DNA of 46,284 nucleotides, taken from the NCBI GenBank assembly GCA_003135055.1, contig PLDF01000515.1:1-46284 (forward strand), in the 5' to 3' direction. The notes below the pieces were generated by a model. That model was not told the origin of the DNA and did no database searches. It saw nothing but the letters and a program-made list of their open reading frames with translations. How positions within the stretch are numbered: the stretch's first letter is position 1; each line of letters opens with the position of its first letter. The translations under genes were made by a program, and so were the position numbers. Source of the stretch: Bryobacterales bacterium (GTDB lineage Bacteria; Acidobacteriota; Terriglobia; Bryobacterales; Bryobacteraceae). Shown here in pieces: positions 8,401 to 15,277 of this stretch.

Positions 8401-9818
8401 GCTTTCACGTCTTTCAGGCCCGCCGTATCGTGGATGGACTCTTGGACGGACTGCATCCAGCGATCCAGGTGATAGAGCGCCGCCGCGGCCTGGCCCGAGC
8501 TGGACCGCACCGAGAAGAATTTGTGCAGGTCGTAGCGGATCTCTTCGATGGAGAGATGCTGCTTACCTTGCTCCCAAAGATTGGGGAAGCGATCGGCCAG
8601 CGCGCCAACGGCCGCAGCCTGTCCGCGCTCGTCCCCGCGCGCCAGCACCGCCGCGCGCCGGCCGAACGCATTATCCACGATGCGCAATTCGCCTTCGCCC
8701 GGCGCGAGCGGCGTCTCCGCGTCGGCGAAAGCCGTGTCGTCCGCGCGCAGTTTCTTTTCGGCTTCCTGCGCGATGGCAGAATCGGATGCGATCACAGATT
8801 GTGAGCGCATCTCGCGCACAGTGGCAGCTCCAGCCGGCGACGCGATGGGCAGCGTGATGCCCGTAGTTTCAAGGCCCATGCGAGCGGCCAGGTTCGCCAT
8901 GGCGATGCCCGCCGCGCCCGCGGGCACGTAAAGATGTGCGTTCGAAGAACCCGGCAGAGGAATGCGCCCCGCGGCGCCGAAGAGCCCGCGACTGGTGTAA
9001 AGCGTGGCCAGGTCGAGCCGGGTCGTGCCACCCGCGGCGCCACCAGCGGCATCGGCTGTCGCTCCACCGCCGCCGCCCGCTGCTCCGCCACCGGAGCCTC
9101 CGCCACCGCCGCCCGCGCCCGCTCCACCTGCGCCTCCGCCGCCTGCCGGTTGCGCCGGAGCAGGCTCAAGCGCGCTGGCTGAAGCTTCGGTCACCTGATC
9201 GCCGGTGCGGAAGAACGCGCGATGCACGCCCGCTTTGCCGCGGACATACGTGATGCCCACCAGGTTCGCGCCGATGTCGCTTAGCTTTTTCCCGGGAACC
9301 CGCCACTGATACGGCGCACGCGCGGCATAAGCGTCCGCCGCCGCCAGCAATCCGGCATCGTCGGCGCCAATCACCGCGAGGTTTTCGCCCACGGCAAACG
9401 CGCCGCCTTCATCCGCCGCCAGGTCGAAGCCCTTCAGTGCGCCCGCCGCCCTGCCCACAAAAATCCGCGGTCCGCCACCCGAATCGCGATCCGCCGGAAC
9501 CACCACAGGCGGAGTCAGACCGGTAGACCCAAACCCCAGTCGCGCCGCCAGATTCGCGGCCGCCGCATTTTCAGCCGCCGTTGGATCGGCCGGCACAACG
9601 ATCTTCCCGTTAATGAAGTCGGCAATGCCGTCGCCGTTGGTGTCCACCAGCAGCCATCCCATCGCGAACGGATCGGCCACGCGATCCACCGGCGCCCGAT
9701 TACCGGACTGCGGCGTCTGAAACGCAAACGCGCTGGCGACGGCCAGCGCCAGCAGCGGCGCGGGCCTATGGCCTGCGCGCCTCCGGCAAGCCTGTAACGG
9801 TCGATACACTCGCGGCAT
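5454..9818 (-). CDS. very long secreted M14-family zinc carboxypeptidase-like protein
   Basis: A 1454-residue exported protein. The start has an excellent GGGGAGG ribosome site eight bases upstream, and a signal peptide ends near FAFQTPQSG. The N-terminal region has a calcium-loop-like DTNGDGIAD and two related stretches (ANLAARLGFGSTG and, near residue 310, ANLAARMGLETTG). The M14 catalytic region lies at about residues 1050-1330: HANE supplies the HxxE zinc pair near residue 1118, and the third zinc His is probably in NPHGYPSHEW near 1220. Two Gly/Ala-rich linkers occur, near residues 225-270 and 1340-1375. Typical M14 enzymes are 300-450 residues, so about 1000 residues of flanking sequence are unassigned. 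It ends 30 nt from the convergent cytochrome gene. Peptidase family is well supported; substrate is unknown. Confidence 0.88.
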   Translation of the reverse strand: MPRVYRPLQACRRRAGHRPAPLLALAVASAFAFQTPQSGNRAPVDRVADPFAMGWLLVDTNGDGIADFINGKIVVPADPTAAENAAAANLAARLGFGSTGLTPPVVVPADRDSGGGPRIFVGRAAGALKGFDLAADEGGAFAVGENLAVIGADDAGLLAAADAYAARAPYQWRVPGKKLSDIGANLVGITYVRGKAGVHRAFFRTGDQVTEASASALEPAPAQPAGGGGAGGAGAGGGGGGSGGGAAGGGGGATADAAGGAAGGTTRLDLATLYTSRGLFGAAGRIPLPGSSNAHLYVPAGAAGIAMANLAARMGLETTGITLPIASPAGAATVREMRSQSVIASDSAIAQEAEKKLRADDTAFADAETPLAPGEGELRIVDNAFGRRAAVLARGDERGQAAAVGALADRFPNLWEQGKQHLSIEEIRYDLHKFFSVRSSSGQAAAALYHLDRWMQSVQESIHDTAGLKDVKAEIYTDLADPKLGDFVRQQIEERLHARAEVTASSLHAGTACCAKDPALHFDAPGYRFHQAAPTFTEDITIPWEGKRLVEAVRRGSAQIAAGDEVKLVARVSEGPEQRRKLQSDLRDLLTKAGADARKLNVEVLCSFKQGYSWLMDEIAPALAGKPVAAIKIEFAKDVDASGMRAMHSDARWVQELYPVDEMLARKLSLPLEKISLSEFDPERVQPSAPGGPTYRVHALDAAGKEILTREFKVSTVMQPYSGVIQRYEDVEVETGWVRMEAAGKPLLNERVKTDIEEFWDHYQNKTLPRVYQSIMSQAHGEIRAEYLPPFDSLTLDIHMSEPDYSLDLDKERISTLEALQEDTFYSTANFISMIGDLETGRPIAYTGRIIPIVHASEDGKDGHIHIEYYGKAAANPLVRLAWTDAKGAHHMEERNLPPMTGEFQPRLIQARVNAGEDGVERLTWQLPADFARDEYSEWLKVEGQDQVDRTIFSAERARGMIHWLEEMHAAGIYRDEVAYPHLKQMAVEFELPFELGAKLDGPAARIFTSWNVSPPATPRPMIKDFPAIATNPGKNRPGVGQPGVDQIVQWDEPISPAENTAILARFAQYPGVSVYWMGRSYLGQNLWAADVTLPSPALLRSWPKESTTKAVIVYSGRQHANEVSSTSHIDKLAEQLLTEPDKREALKKVNVVLHPIMNPDGSQLSVDLAKVTPDNMLHPGYHGTLSADVSTGQTETDPMYPESRTRKQLIDAWLPDAFLNPHGYPSHEWVQPFSEYSGWVQSRQGANSGRAWWIPRGWFTSMGYLRDEQHPYSKEVAYAIQDKIVEAERTVPGLLPLEGRMNARYERFGQRWQPKDMFQPIVNGIRIYMGLKGTAGGGGRGGGAAGGAAAGGEGGAGSAPGSGGVGGLSADVTWDAAYTEAPDETAHGDYMKLMASAGLAFDYVHLNYLAKGDLRVTRTERDAMGGVQWRVERARPILPEGMKPLPATAADGQ

Positions 9819-9974
9819 CGCGCCTCCCCTCGATTTGGATTATTGTACCCTTCTTTGAGTGGGCAACTGTGGCGTGCGCACTCAGGCCTCACTCAGGCAC
9901 GCCGTGCGCGTTCCGGCAGACGGATCTTAGCCTTCGGAGTTTGCGAGACAGACGGCAGAAAATCGGCCCTTACT

Positions 9975-11846
9975 CTAACTCACGTGAATGACCGGCCGAT
10001 GCTTCGGGTCCTCAATGGCCCGCCGAAGAACCTCATGCACAATCGGCGCAGTATCGCCTTCGCCCAGGAACAAAAAGCGGAGCAGGTTGCCCGTAGGGTT
10101 GCCCTCGGTCCAGTTGAAATAGCCGTGGGGGATCTTCCCGGTGGTCTTTTCCAGGTGAATCAGCAGGGCTGCGATGGCATTGGGAATCACGGGACTTTTT
10201 GCTTGAAGTATGCAGTGCTTGCCGACGCGCCCGGCCGTCACTTGGAGCGTGCTTTCGAACTCGGAAGCGTCGCCGAGCTCCACTTCGAAGAAATAGAGGC
10301 GCTCAACCGCGGACAGGCCGTACCGCTCGCGGACCTCCCGGTCCACCCCATCGAGGTCCTCCCCGGTTTCGTCGTGCGGCCGGCGCGCAATCAGACGGAT
10401 CACCTGGTCCTCGTCTTCGGCCAGCAGCGCGGCGGCGCTTGCATCGAGGTCCACCTTCTCGATGCGGAGCTCCGTCGACCGCATGGCGCGCGAGACTACC
10501 GAGACGCCCAACATAACCGCGATGAAGATCGACGCGATCTTCAAGCCATCCGGACGCTCGTGAATATTCATTACCGTGGCGTAAACGAAGACCAACGCGA
10601 TGAACCCGAACGGCCAGCGCAGCCATTTTCCCCGCATCAGAACAGTCACCGCGCAGGCAGCCGACGTGATCAGCACCAACACGCCGGTTGCATAGGCGCC
10701 GCCTTGCGCATCCACATTGGCGCGGAACAGGATAGTGACCGTAAACGCCACTCCCATAAACACCAGCACCAGAGGCCGCGCGGCCTTCGCCCACTCCGGC
10801 GCCATGCCAAACCGCGGCAAATACCGCGGAATCAGGTTGAGCAATCCAGCCATGGCTGAGGCGCCGGCGAACGCCAGAATCAGCATGGTGCTGACGTCAT
10901 ACAGCGACCCGAAGCCGTTCCCCAGATACTTATGCGCCAGGTAAGCCATGGCGCGCCCGTTCGCTTCGCCGCCCTCTTTGAATTTCGCCGCGGGAATCAA
11001 GAAAGTGGTCACTACGCTGGTCGCGATCAGGAACACGCTCATGATCGCGGCCGCCGTAACCAGCAGCTTGCGCGTGTTGCGGATGCGCCCCGGCAGATCT
11101 TCGCCGCGGATGAGCGGCATAACCGCTACGCCGGTCTCAAACCCCGATAGCCCCAGGGCCAGTTTTGGGAACAAGACGATGGAAATGCCAATCATCGCCA
11201 ATGGATTGCCGTGCTGAGAGAACAGGGCGTTTTTCCAATCGGTCAACATTTGCGGATGCAGCAGTACCTCGCGAACGGCGACGGCGGTGACCACCGTGTT
11301 CAGCGCGAGGTACAAGCCAACCAGCCCAACCGCCACGCCGATCGCCTCTTTGAACCCTTTCAGAAAGATTCCGCTCAACAGTGTAAGCAAGGCCAGGGTC
11401 ACTCCCATCTGGCTCTTCATCCAATCCGGCGGGAATGGATTTTGAGTGAAATGATTGGCCGCATCGGCTGCGGAGAGTGTCATGGTAATTACAAAATCGG
11501 TAGCCGCGAAGCCGAGAAGAATCAGTACGAAGATCTTTCCACGCCATTGCGGGAAGAGCCGCTCGAGCATGCCAATGCTGCCCTGTCCGTTGGGACTCGC
11601 TTTGGCCACCCGGATATAGACCGGCAGCGCTCCGAGCAGCGTCACCAGTACCAGAATCGCAGTGGCCACCGGGGAAAGCAGCCCGGCTGCAAGAAAGGCG
11701 ATGCCGGGCTGATAACCCAGCGTGGAAAAGTAGTCCACGCCCGTGAGACACATCACCCGCCACCATGGATGCACCGGTTCCGCAGCCCTGGTGTAGATGC
11801 CCTTGGGGAGCCGGATGTCGGCTAATAGCCAGTCCGCGAAGCTCAA
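9975..11846 (-). CDS. APC-superfamily permease with C-terminal cytosolic domain
   Basis: Integral membrane transporter of 623 residues. About 12 hydrophobic segments fill residues 30-450, for example GIAFLAAGLLSPVATAILVL and IFVLILLGFAATDFVITM, followed by a soluble tail of about 170 residues. The early segment VMCLTGVDYFSTLGYQPG matches the broken first helix of amino-acid/polyamine/cation permeases. A soluble C-terminal domain also occurs in KUP and KimA potassium importers, so the substrate could be an amino acid or potassium. The start is a TTG, because an in-frame TGA lies six bases upstream; no clear ribosome site is seen, and the next ATG would remove the conserved N-terminal helix. 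It lies 156 nt upstream of the M14 gene on the same strand. Confidence 0.85.
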   Translation of the reverse strand: MSFADWLLADIRLPKGIYTRAAEPVHPWWRVMCLTGVDYFSTLGYQPGIAFLAAGLLSPVATAILVLVTLLGALPVYIRVAKASPNGQGSIGMLERLFPQWRGKIFVLILLGFAATDFVITMTLSAADAANHFTQNPFPPDWMKSQMGVTLALLTLLSGIFLKGFKEAIGVAVGLVGLYLALNTVVTAVAVREVLLHPQMLTDWKNALFSQHGNPLAMIGISIVLFPKLALGLSGFETGVAVMPLIRGEDLPGRIRNTRKLLVTAAAIMSVFLIATSVVTTFLIPAAKFKEGGEANGRAMAYLAHKYLGNGFGSLYDVSTMLILAFAGASAMAGLLNLIPRYLPRFGMAPEWAKAARPLVLVFMGVAFTVTILFRANVDAQGGAYATGVLVLITSAACAVTVLMRGKWLRWPFGFIALVFVYATVMNIHERPDGLKIASIFIAVMLGVSVVSRAMRSTELRIEKVDLDASAAALLAEDEDQVIRLIARRPHDETGEDLDGVDREVRERYGLSAVERLYFFEVELGDASEFESTLQVTAGRVGKHCILQAKSPVIPNAIAALLIHLEKTTGKIPHGYFNWTEGNPTGNLLRFLFLGEGDTAPIVHEVLRRAIEDPKHRPVIHVS

Positions 11847-12180
11847 GCGTCAGTATACCCGGTAAACGGCGGTTCCGCATCGCCCGCCAGACAAGCGGCG
11901 GGGGACAAGCGGCAGACAAGCGGCTGGAGTGAGCGCGGCTCCAGGCCGATCCCATGCAGCCGGACGCGCGCATAATCGCTACATAACCGCGCACTCCGGA
12001 GACGAGCGCTTGCCCTGTCGATCTACGCGACTGTATCGCCCGCTGTGAGAGATGGCTGCCGCGGCTCCCACCTTCGTAGGAAAGCCCGGCGATCCGGCGC
12101 CTGCTGCGACGGCGGCGCCTGCTGCCACAGCATCGATATGCTCCGCCATCGGTGCGCGTTGTCGAATATACTCCAAAGGG
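11847..12180. other. intergenic region between divergent permease and SDR genes
   Basis: No convincing gene. It must carry the promoters of both flanking genes, but no clear -35/-10 pair stands out. Near 11888-11925 the decamer GACAAGCGGC occurs three times in short succession. An open frame runs into the following SDR from 12052, but its residues are low-complexity Ala/Pro and do not look like part of that protein. Confidence 0.5.
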
Positions 12181-12951
12181 ATGCATCACGGCGACAACAG
12201 CAGCTCAGCTCCATTCGATTTGACCGGTCAAACGGCCATCGTCACCGGCGCCGCCACGGGAATCGGCGAGGCCATCGCGCAGCGGCTGGCAGCGGCGGGA
12301 GCCATCGTCGCGGTGGCTGATCTCGACCTCGCCGGCGCCGAACGAGTGGCCGCCGCGCTAGGCAATGGTTCGTTTGCCATTGAGGCCGATGTTACGCAAG
12401 CGGTCTCGGTGAAAGCGGCTGCGGAGGAAGCCATCCGCCGAACCGGACGCATCGACATTCTGGTGAACAACGCCGGCATCGCGGGCCGCGCCGCTCCCAT
12501 TTGGGAGCAGACCGACGAAGACTGGCAGCGCAACATCGCCGTGAACCTGACGGGCGTCTTCAACTTCTGCCGCGCCGTTGTGCCGCACATGCGCAGCCGC
12601 GGTTACGGGCGCATCGTCAATATCGCCTCCATCGCCGGCAAGGAAGGCAATCCGCGGATGGCCCCGTACTCGGCCACGAAAGCGGGAGTGATCGGGCTCA
12701 CTAAGTCGCTGGGCAAGGAACTGGCTACTGACGGCATCTGCGTCAACGCTGTCGCGCCCGCGGTGGTTCAAACGCGCATTCTCGATCAGTTGACGCCTGA
12801 GCAGATATCTTACATGACCGATAAGATTCCAATGCGGCGCACCGGCAAACCCCAGGAAATCGCGGCCGTGGTTCACTTTCTCGCCAGCCCCGACTGCTCG
12901 TTCGTCACCGCGCAATGTTATGACGCCAGCGGCGGCCGCGCGACTTACTAA
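12181..12951 (+). CDS. short-chain dehydrogenase/reductase (FabG-like)
   Basis: NAD(P)-dependent oxidoreductase of 256 residues with the classical SDR marks: the nucleotide loop TGAATGIGEAIAQRL, DILVNNAGIAG, catalytic Ser in IVNIASIAG, YSATKAGVIGL with Tyr-x3-Lys, and the closing ASGGRATY. The ATG at 12181 (MHHGDNSSSAPFDL) is taken because the sequence before it is unlike the family; AAAGGG directly abuts it, so the ribosome site is poor. The substrate is not identifiable: such enzymes act on sugars, polyols, sterols or 3-oxoacyl-ACP. No fatty-acid synthesis genes adjoin it, so a sugar or polyol role is more likely than a core FabG role. Confidence 0.9.
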   Translation: MHHGDNSSSAPFDLTGQTAIVTGAATGIGEAIAQRLAAAGAIVAVADLDLAGAERVAAALGNGSFAIEADVTQAVSVKAAAEEAIRRTGRIDILVNNAGIAGRAAPIWEQTDEDWQRNIAVNLTGVFNFCRAVVPHMRSRGYGRIVNIASIAGKEGNPRMAPYSATKAGVIGLTKSLGKELATDGICVNAVAPAVVQTRILDQLTPEQISYMTDKIPMRRTGKPQEIAAVVHFLASPDCSFVTAQCYDASGGRATY

Positions 12952-13141
12952 TCGGCCGCTGTCGATCCGGAGTACCAAGGGCGGTTGTCAGCCCAATGCT
13001 GCTTACCTTGCCCATTCAGGATTTCTGTTGTTGCGGAGCAGCCAATTCTGGGCGTGCCCCTCGGGGGCTGAATACCAGTGGGGGAAGGACCCACTCGAAT
13101 AATTGATGGTTAGATTCGATGCTGGCGAGCCGGAATGAGAA

Positions 13142-13805
13142 GGGGAATAAGCGGGTAACGGGCGGGACGGGCAAGGATCGCGGCACTCCACAAGGAGGAG
13201 TGATCAGTCCGCTGCTCGCGAACCTGTACAGGAACCGGATGTTGAAGGGATGGAAACAGACCAAACGTGGGGAGCCAGTATCAGGCGCGAATCGTGTCGT
13301 ATGCGGACGACTTCGTGATCCTCAGTCGCGGCAAAGCGAAGGAGGCACTGAGTTGGGCGCGAGGGACGGTGACGCGAATGGGGCCTACTCTGAACGAGCG
13401 GAAGACGAGCATACGGAACGCGCGTAAGGAGCGGTTCGACTTTCTGGGTTATACATTCGGCCCGCACTTCAGCCGGCGCACGGGGCGGGAGTACATCGGA
13501 TGTAGTCCGTCGAAGAAGAGCGTGGAGAGGATCAAAGAGAAAGTGGGAGAGCATCTCAAGCCCAGCAATGCGGGGCCATGGGAAGAAGTGCGGGATCGGC
13601 TGAACCAGAAACTGCAAGGCTGGAAAGCGTACTTCGGCTTCGGGAGCCCGACCAAGGCTTACGAAGTGCTCGATGAGCATGTGGAGGAACGCGTGAGGCA
13701 TTTTCTGAGAAGGCGGCACAAGGTGTCCACGCAAGGCACCCGAGAGTTTTCGAGGCCACGAATCCACGGAGAGTTGGGAGTGTTCCGGCTCCAGGGACCG
13801 TTGCG
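13142..13805 (+). pseudogene. ltrA: 3' part of a group II intron reverse transcriptase/maturase, frameshifted
   Basis: Remnant of an intron-encoded protein. The first part reads GTPQGGVISPLLANLY (RT motif 4/5). A frameshift near 13255-13267 moves the rest to another frame, with IVSYADDFVILSRG (the YADD catalytic motif), FDFLGYTFGP, a maturase X-domain (GWKAYFGFGSPTKAY) and RVRHFLRRRHKV...GELGVFRLQ. RT motifs 0-3 are missing entirely, so the element is truncated at its 5' side near 13140. The group II structural RNA follows at once. It cannot encode an active reverse transcriptase. Confidence 0.88.
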
Positions 13806-13839
13806 TGAGGCCGCTCGTGAGTCTGCGACGAAGCCAGTC

Positions 13840-13940
<101 letters not shown>

Positions 13941-14231
13941 CGGAGCGGCTGAGGATCGGCCTCGTGGCCGGCCGCTTAGTAGGGCAGGAGGCCCAATGAT
14001 TCATGGTCGATTGGGCACGGAGACCGGGATGGCAAGCCGATCATCACGCGCTGCAACATGGGCCTTCTGCCCGCCATCGGCAACACGAAGGCGGAACAAT
14101 TGGCGAAAGACACCAACCACCACGAGATCGGCACATCGGAAACGACGATTCCGAATGGAACGTCTATAAACAACTTGCACCCGATACGCCATGACGATAA
14201 CTCACTCGACGAGTTGAAACTCACTCGGTGA
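13941..14231 (+). other. coding-like fragment after the intron 3' end, unidentified
   Basis: From 13995 a plus-strand frame runs without a stop to the TGA at 14229. It contains GDRDGKPIITRCNMGLLPA, followed by a charged stretch ending LDELKLTR. The composition looks protein-coding, but there is no start codon context and I do not recognise the family. It may be the displaced 3' exon of the gene the intron interrupted. It overlaps the run-on tail of the MazF-type toxin on the other strand. Confidence 0.25.
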
Positions 14232-14536
14232 ACTTCTTGCAGCGTGTTCAAGGCGGAGGTGAGCGTCTTTGCCGGCGCCGTTCCCAGCTTCTTCACTAAC
14301 CGGGTCTTGTCCGCGGCGCGCATCTGATCGAGTAGAATCAACCCCTTTTGGCCACCATGGGTAACACCGATACGAAATGGCGCCGCGCGGCTCTTAGTGG
14401 CCATCGGCGCGACGATCGCGGTACGCAGATGATCGTGCATTTCGGCCGGGGACACCACGACACACGGACGAGTCTTCCTGATTTCGCTCCCGGCGGCGGG
14501 ATCGAGATTCACGAGCCAAATCTCCCCACGCATCAC
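13976..14536 (-). pseudogene. MazF/PemK-type mRNA interferase toxin with frameshifted C-terminus
   Basis: Residues 1-102 are a near-complete MazF/PemK toxin: GEIWLVNLDPAAGSEIRKTR, PCVVVSP, HLRTAIVAPMAT, PFRIGV, KGLILLDQMRAADKTRLVKK, LNTLQEV. The family cleaves mRNA. It should stop a few residues later, but a small deletion near 14225 appears to have shifted the frame: in the next frame the codons read ACC GAG TGA. Translation therefore runs on for about 80 unrelated residues into intron-flanking sequence. The start is GTG at 14536 or ATG at 14533, overlapping the antitoxin stop codon, as is usual for such pairs. Whether the extended product is active is unknown. Confidence 0.8.
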
Positions 14537-14790
14537 CAGGCCAGTTCCGCATCCGCCGCATTACCAAATTCGCCCATCACGAGCGCGTCATCGCCAGCCG
14601 CGGCAATCTTTCTGGCCGCTTCCGCCCAACCTGTGCGCGCAGGGCTGCCCGGCCTGCGCAACACGAGAGCGCCGCCTTCGATGGTCATCTCCGTCCCCGC
14701 CTCGGCGGTCAGTCCCAGTTGTGTCAAGACCGGCTTGGGGATGACGACGCCTTGCGAGTTGCCGATCTGTCGAACCCGACCGCTCCGGAA
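14533..14790 (-). pseudogene. MazE/AbrB-type antitoxin lacking a start codon
   Basis: The frame reads RQIGNSQGVVIPKPVLTQLG, then a body ending MGEFGNAADAELAW: the swapped-hairpin AbrB DNA-binding domain followed by the toxin-neutralising tail. The domain normally begins just after an initiator Met. Here the frame is closed by a TAG at 14791-14793 and has no ATG or GTG before the DNA-binding domain. The only start is a TTG at 14727, inside the domain. The ATG at about 14814 is in another frame, so a single-base indel would explain the loss. The stop overlaps the toxin start by four bases. Confidence 0.72.
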
Positions 14791-14805
14791 CTATTTCTCT
14801 GCCGG

Positions 14806-15120
14806 TCATTTTGCGTGACACATTGACAACGCGCCAAGCCCTCTGTTGACGGGCCTTTCGGCGGCGATGCAAATCTTACCCTTTACGAGACGGCAGCGGG
14901 CGGATGGGCGGTACGGCTCACTGTCTGAAAAGCCCACGGCAACTGGGGTTCGGGCGGACGACCGGGCGCAAATACTGTCGATAGCGCATCGCTCGCGCAC
15001 CAGGAAGAATCCCGCGTAGTGGACGCTCCCTTCGAACACCATCAAGCCGGGGTCCCGTTTGCCCTCCGCCTTCCATATCTGGTCGGGATCGATGGCGACG
15101 GTGACGTTGCCATCCTTCAC
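14806..15120 (-). CDS. hypothetical fragment downstream of ftsK
   Basis: Reads KDGNVTVAIDPDQIWKAEG, then VFEGSVHYAGFFLVRERC. The listed start is a GTG, but the same frame is open upstream to about 15270 and continues the protein-like sequence (CATCGPGFWGHYAFIREG) with no credible start. It is therefore likely the tail of a decayed gene, not an intact one. It lies between the stop of ftsK and the damaged toxin-antitoxin pair. No family recognised. The second half is Arg/Cys-rich and less convincing as protein. Confidence 0.3.
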   Translation of the reverse strand: MKDGNVTVAIDPDQIWKAEGKRDPGLMVFEGSVHYAGFFLVRERCAIDSICARSSARTPVAVGFSDSEPYRPSARCRLVKGKICIAAERPVNRGLGALSMCHAK

Positions 15121-15277
15121 GCCCTCGCGGATAAAGGCGTAGTGGCCCCAAAATCCAGGCCCGCAGGTGGCGCAGGCGAGAGGCGTGCTGTCCGCCGCGC
15201 CCTTGGGCGCATGATCGGTTCTCCCGTGCCGCCCAGCGCCATCGCGAGCCCGCGCACCTCGCCGAGCTAACGATGCC

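Noticed and set aside
9843..10859. A 338-codon plus-strand frame across the permease gene
   Set aside because: Antisense to a clear membrane transporter; composition is that of a shadow frame.
12052..12180. N-terminal extension of the first SDR
   Set aside because: The added residues are low-complexity Ala/Pro and the SDR fold begins normally just after the ATG at 12181.
14229..14260. Short ACTCACTCG/CGAGT repeats near the toxin end as an attachment site
   Set aside because: The repeats are too short and lie within the toxin reading frame; no integrase is nearby.
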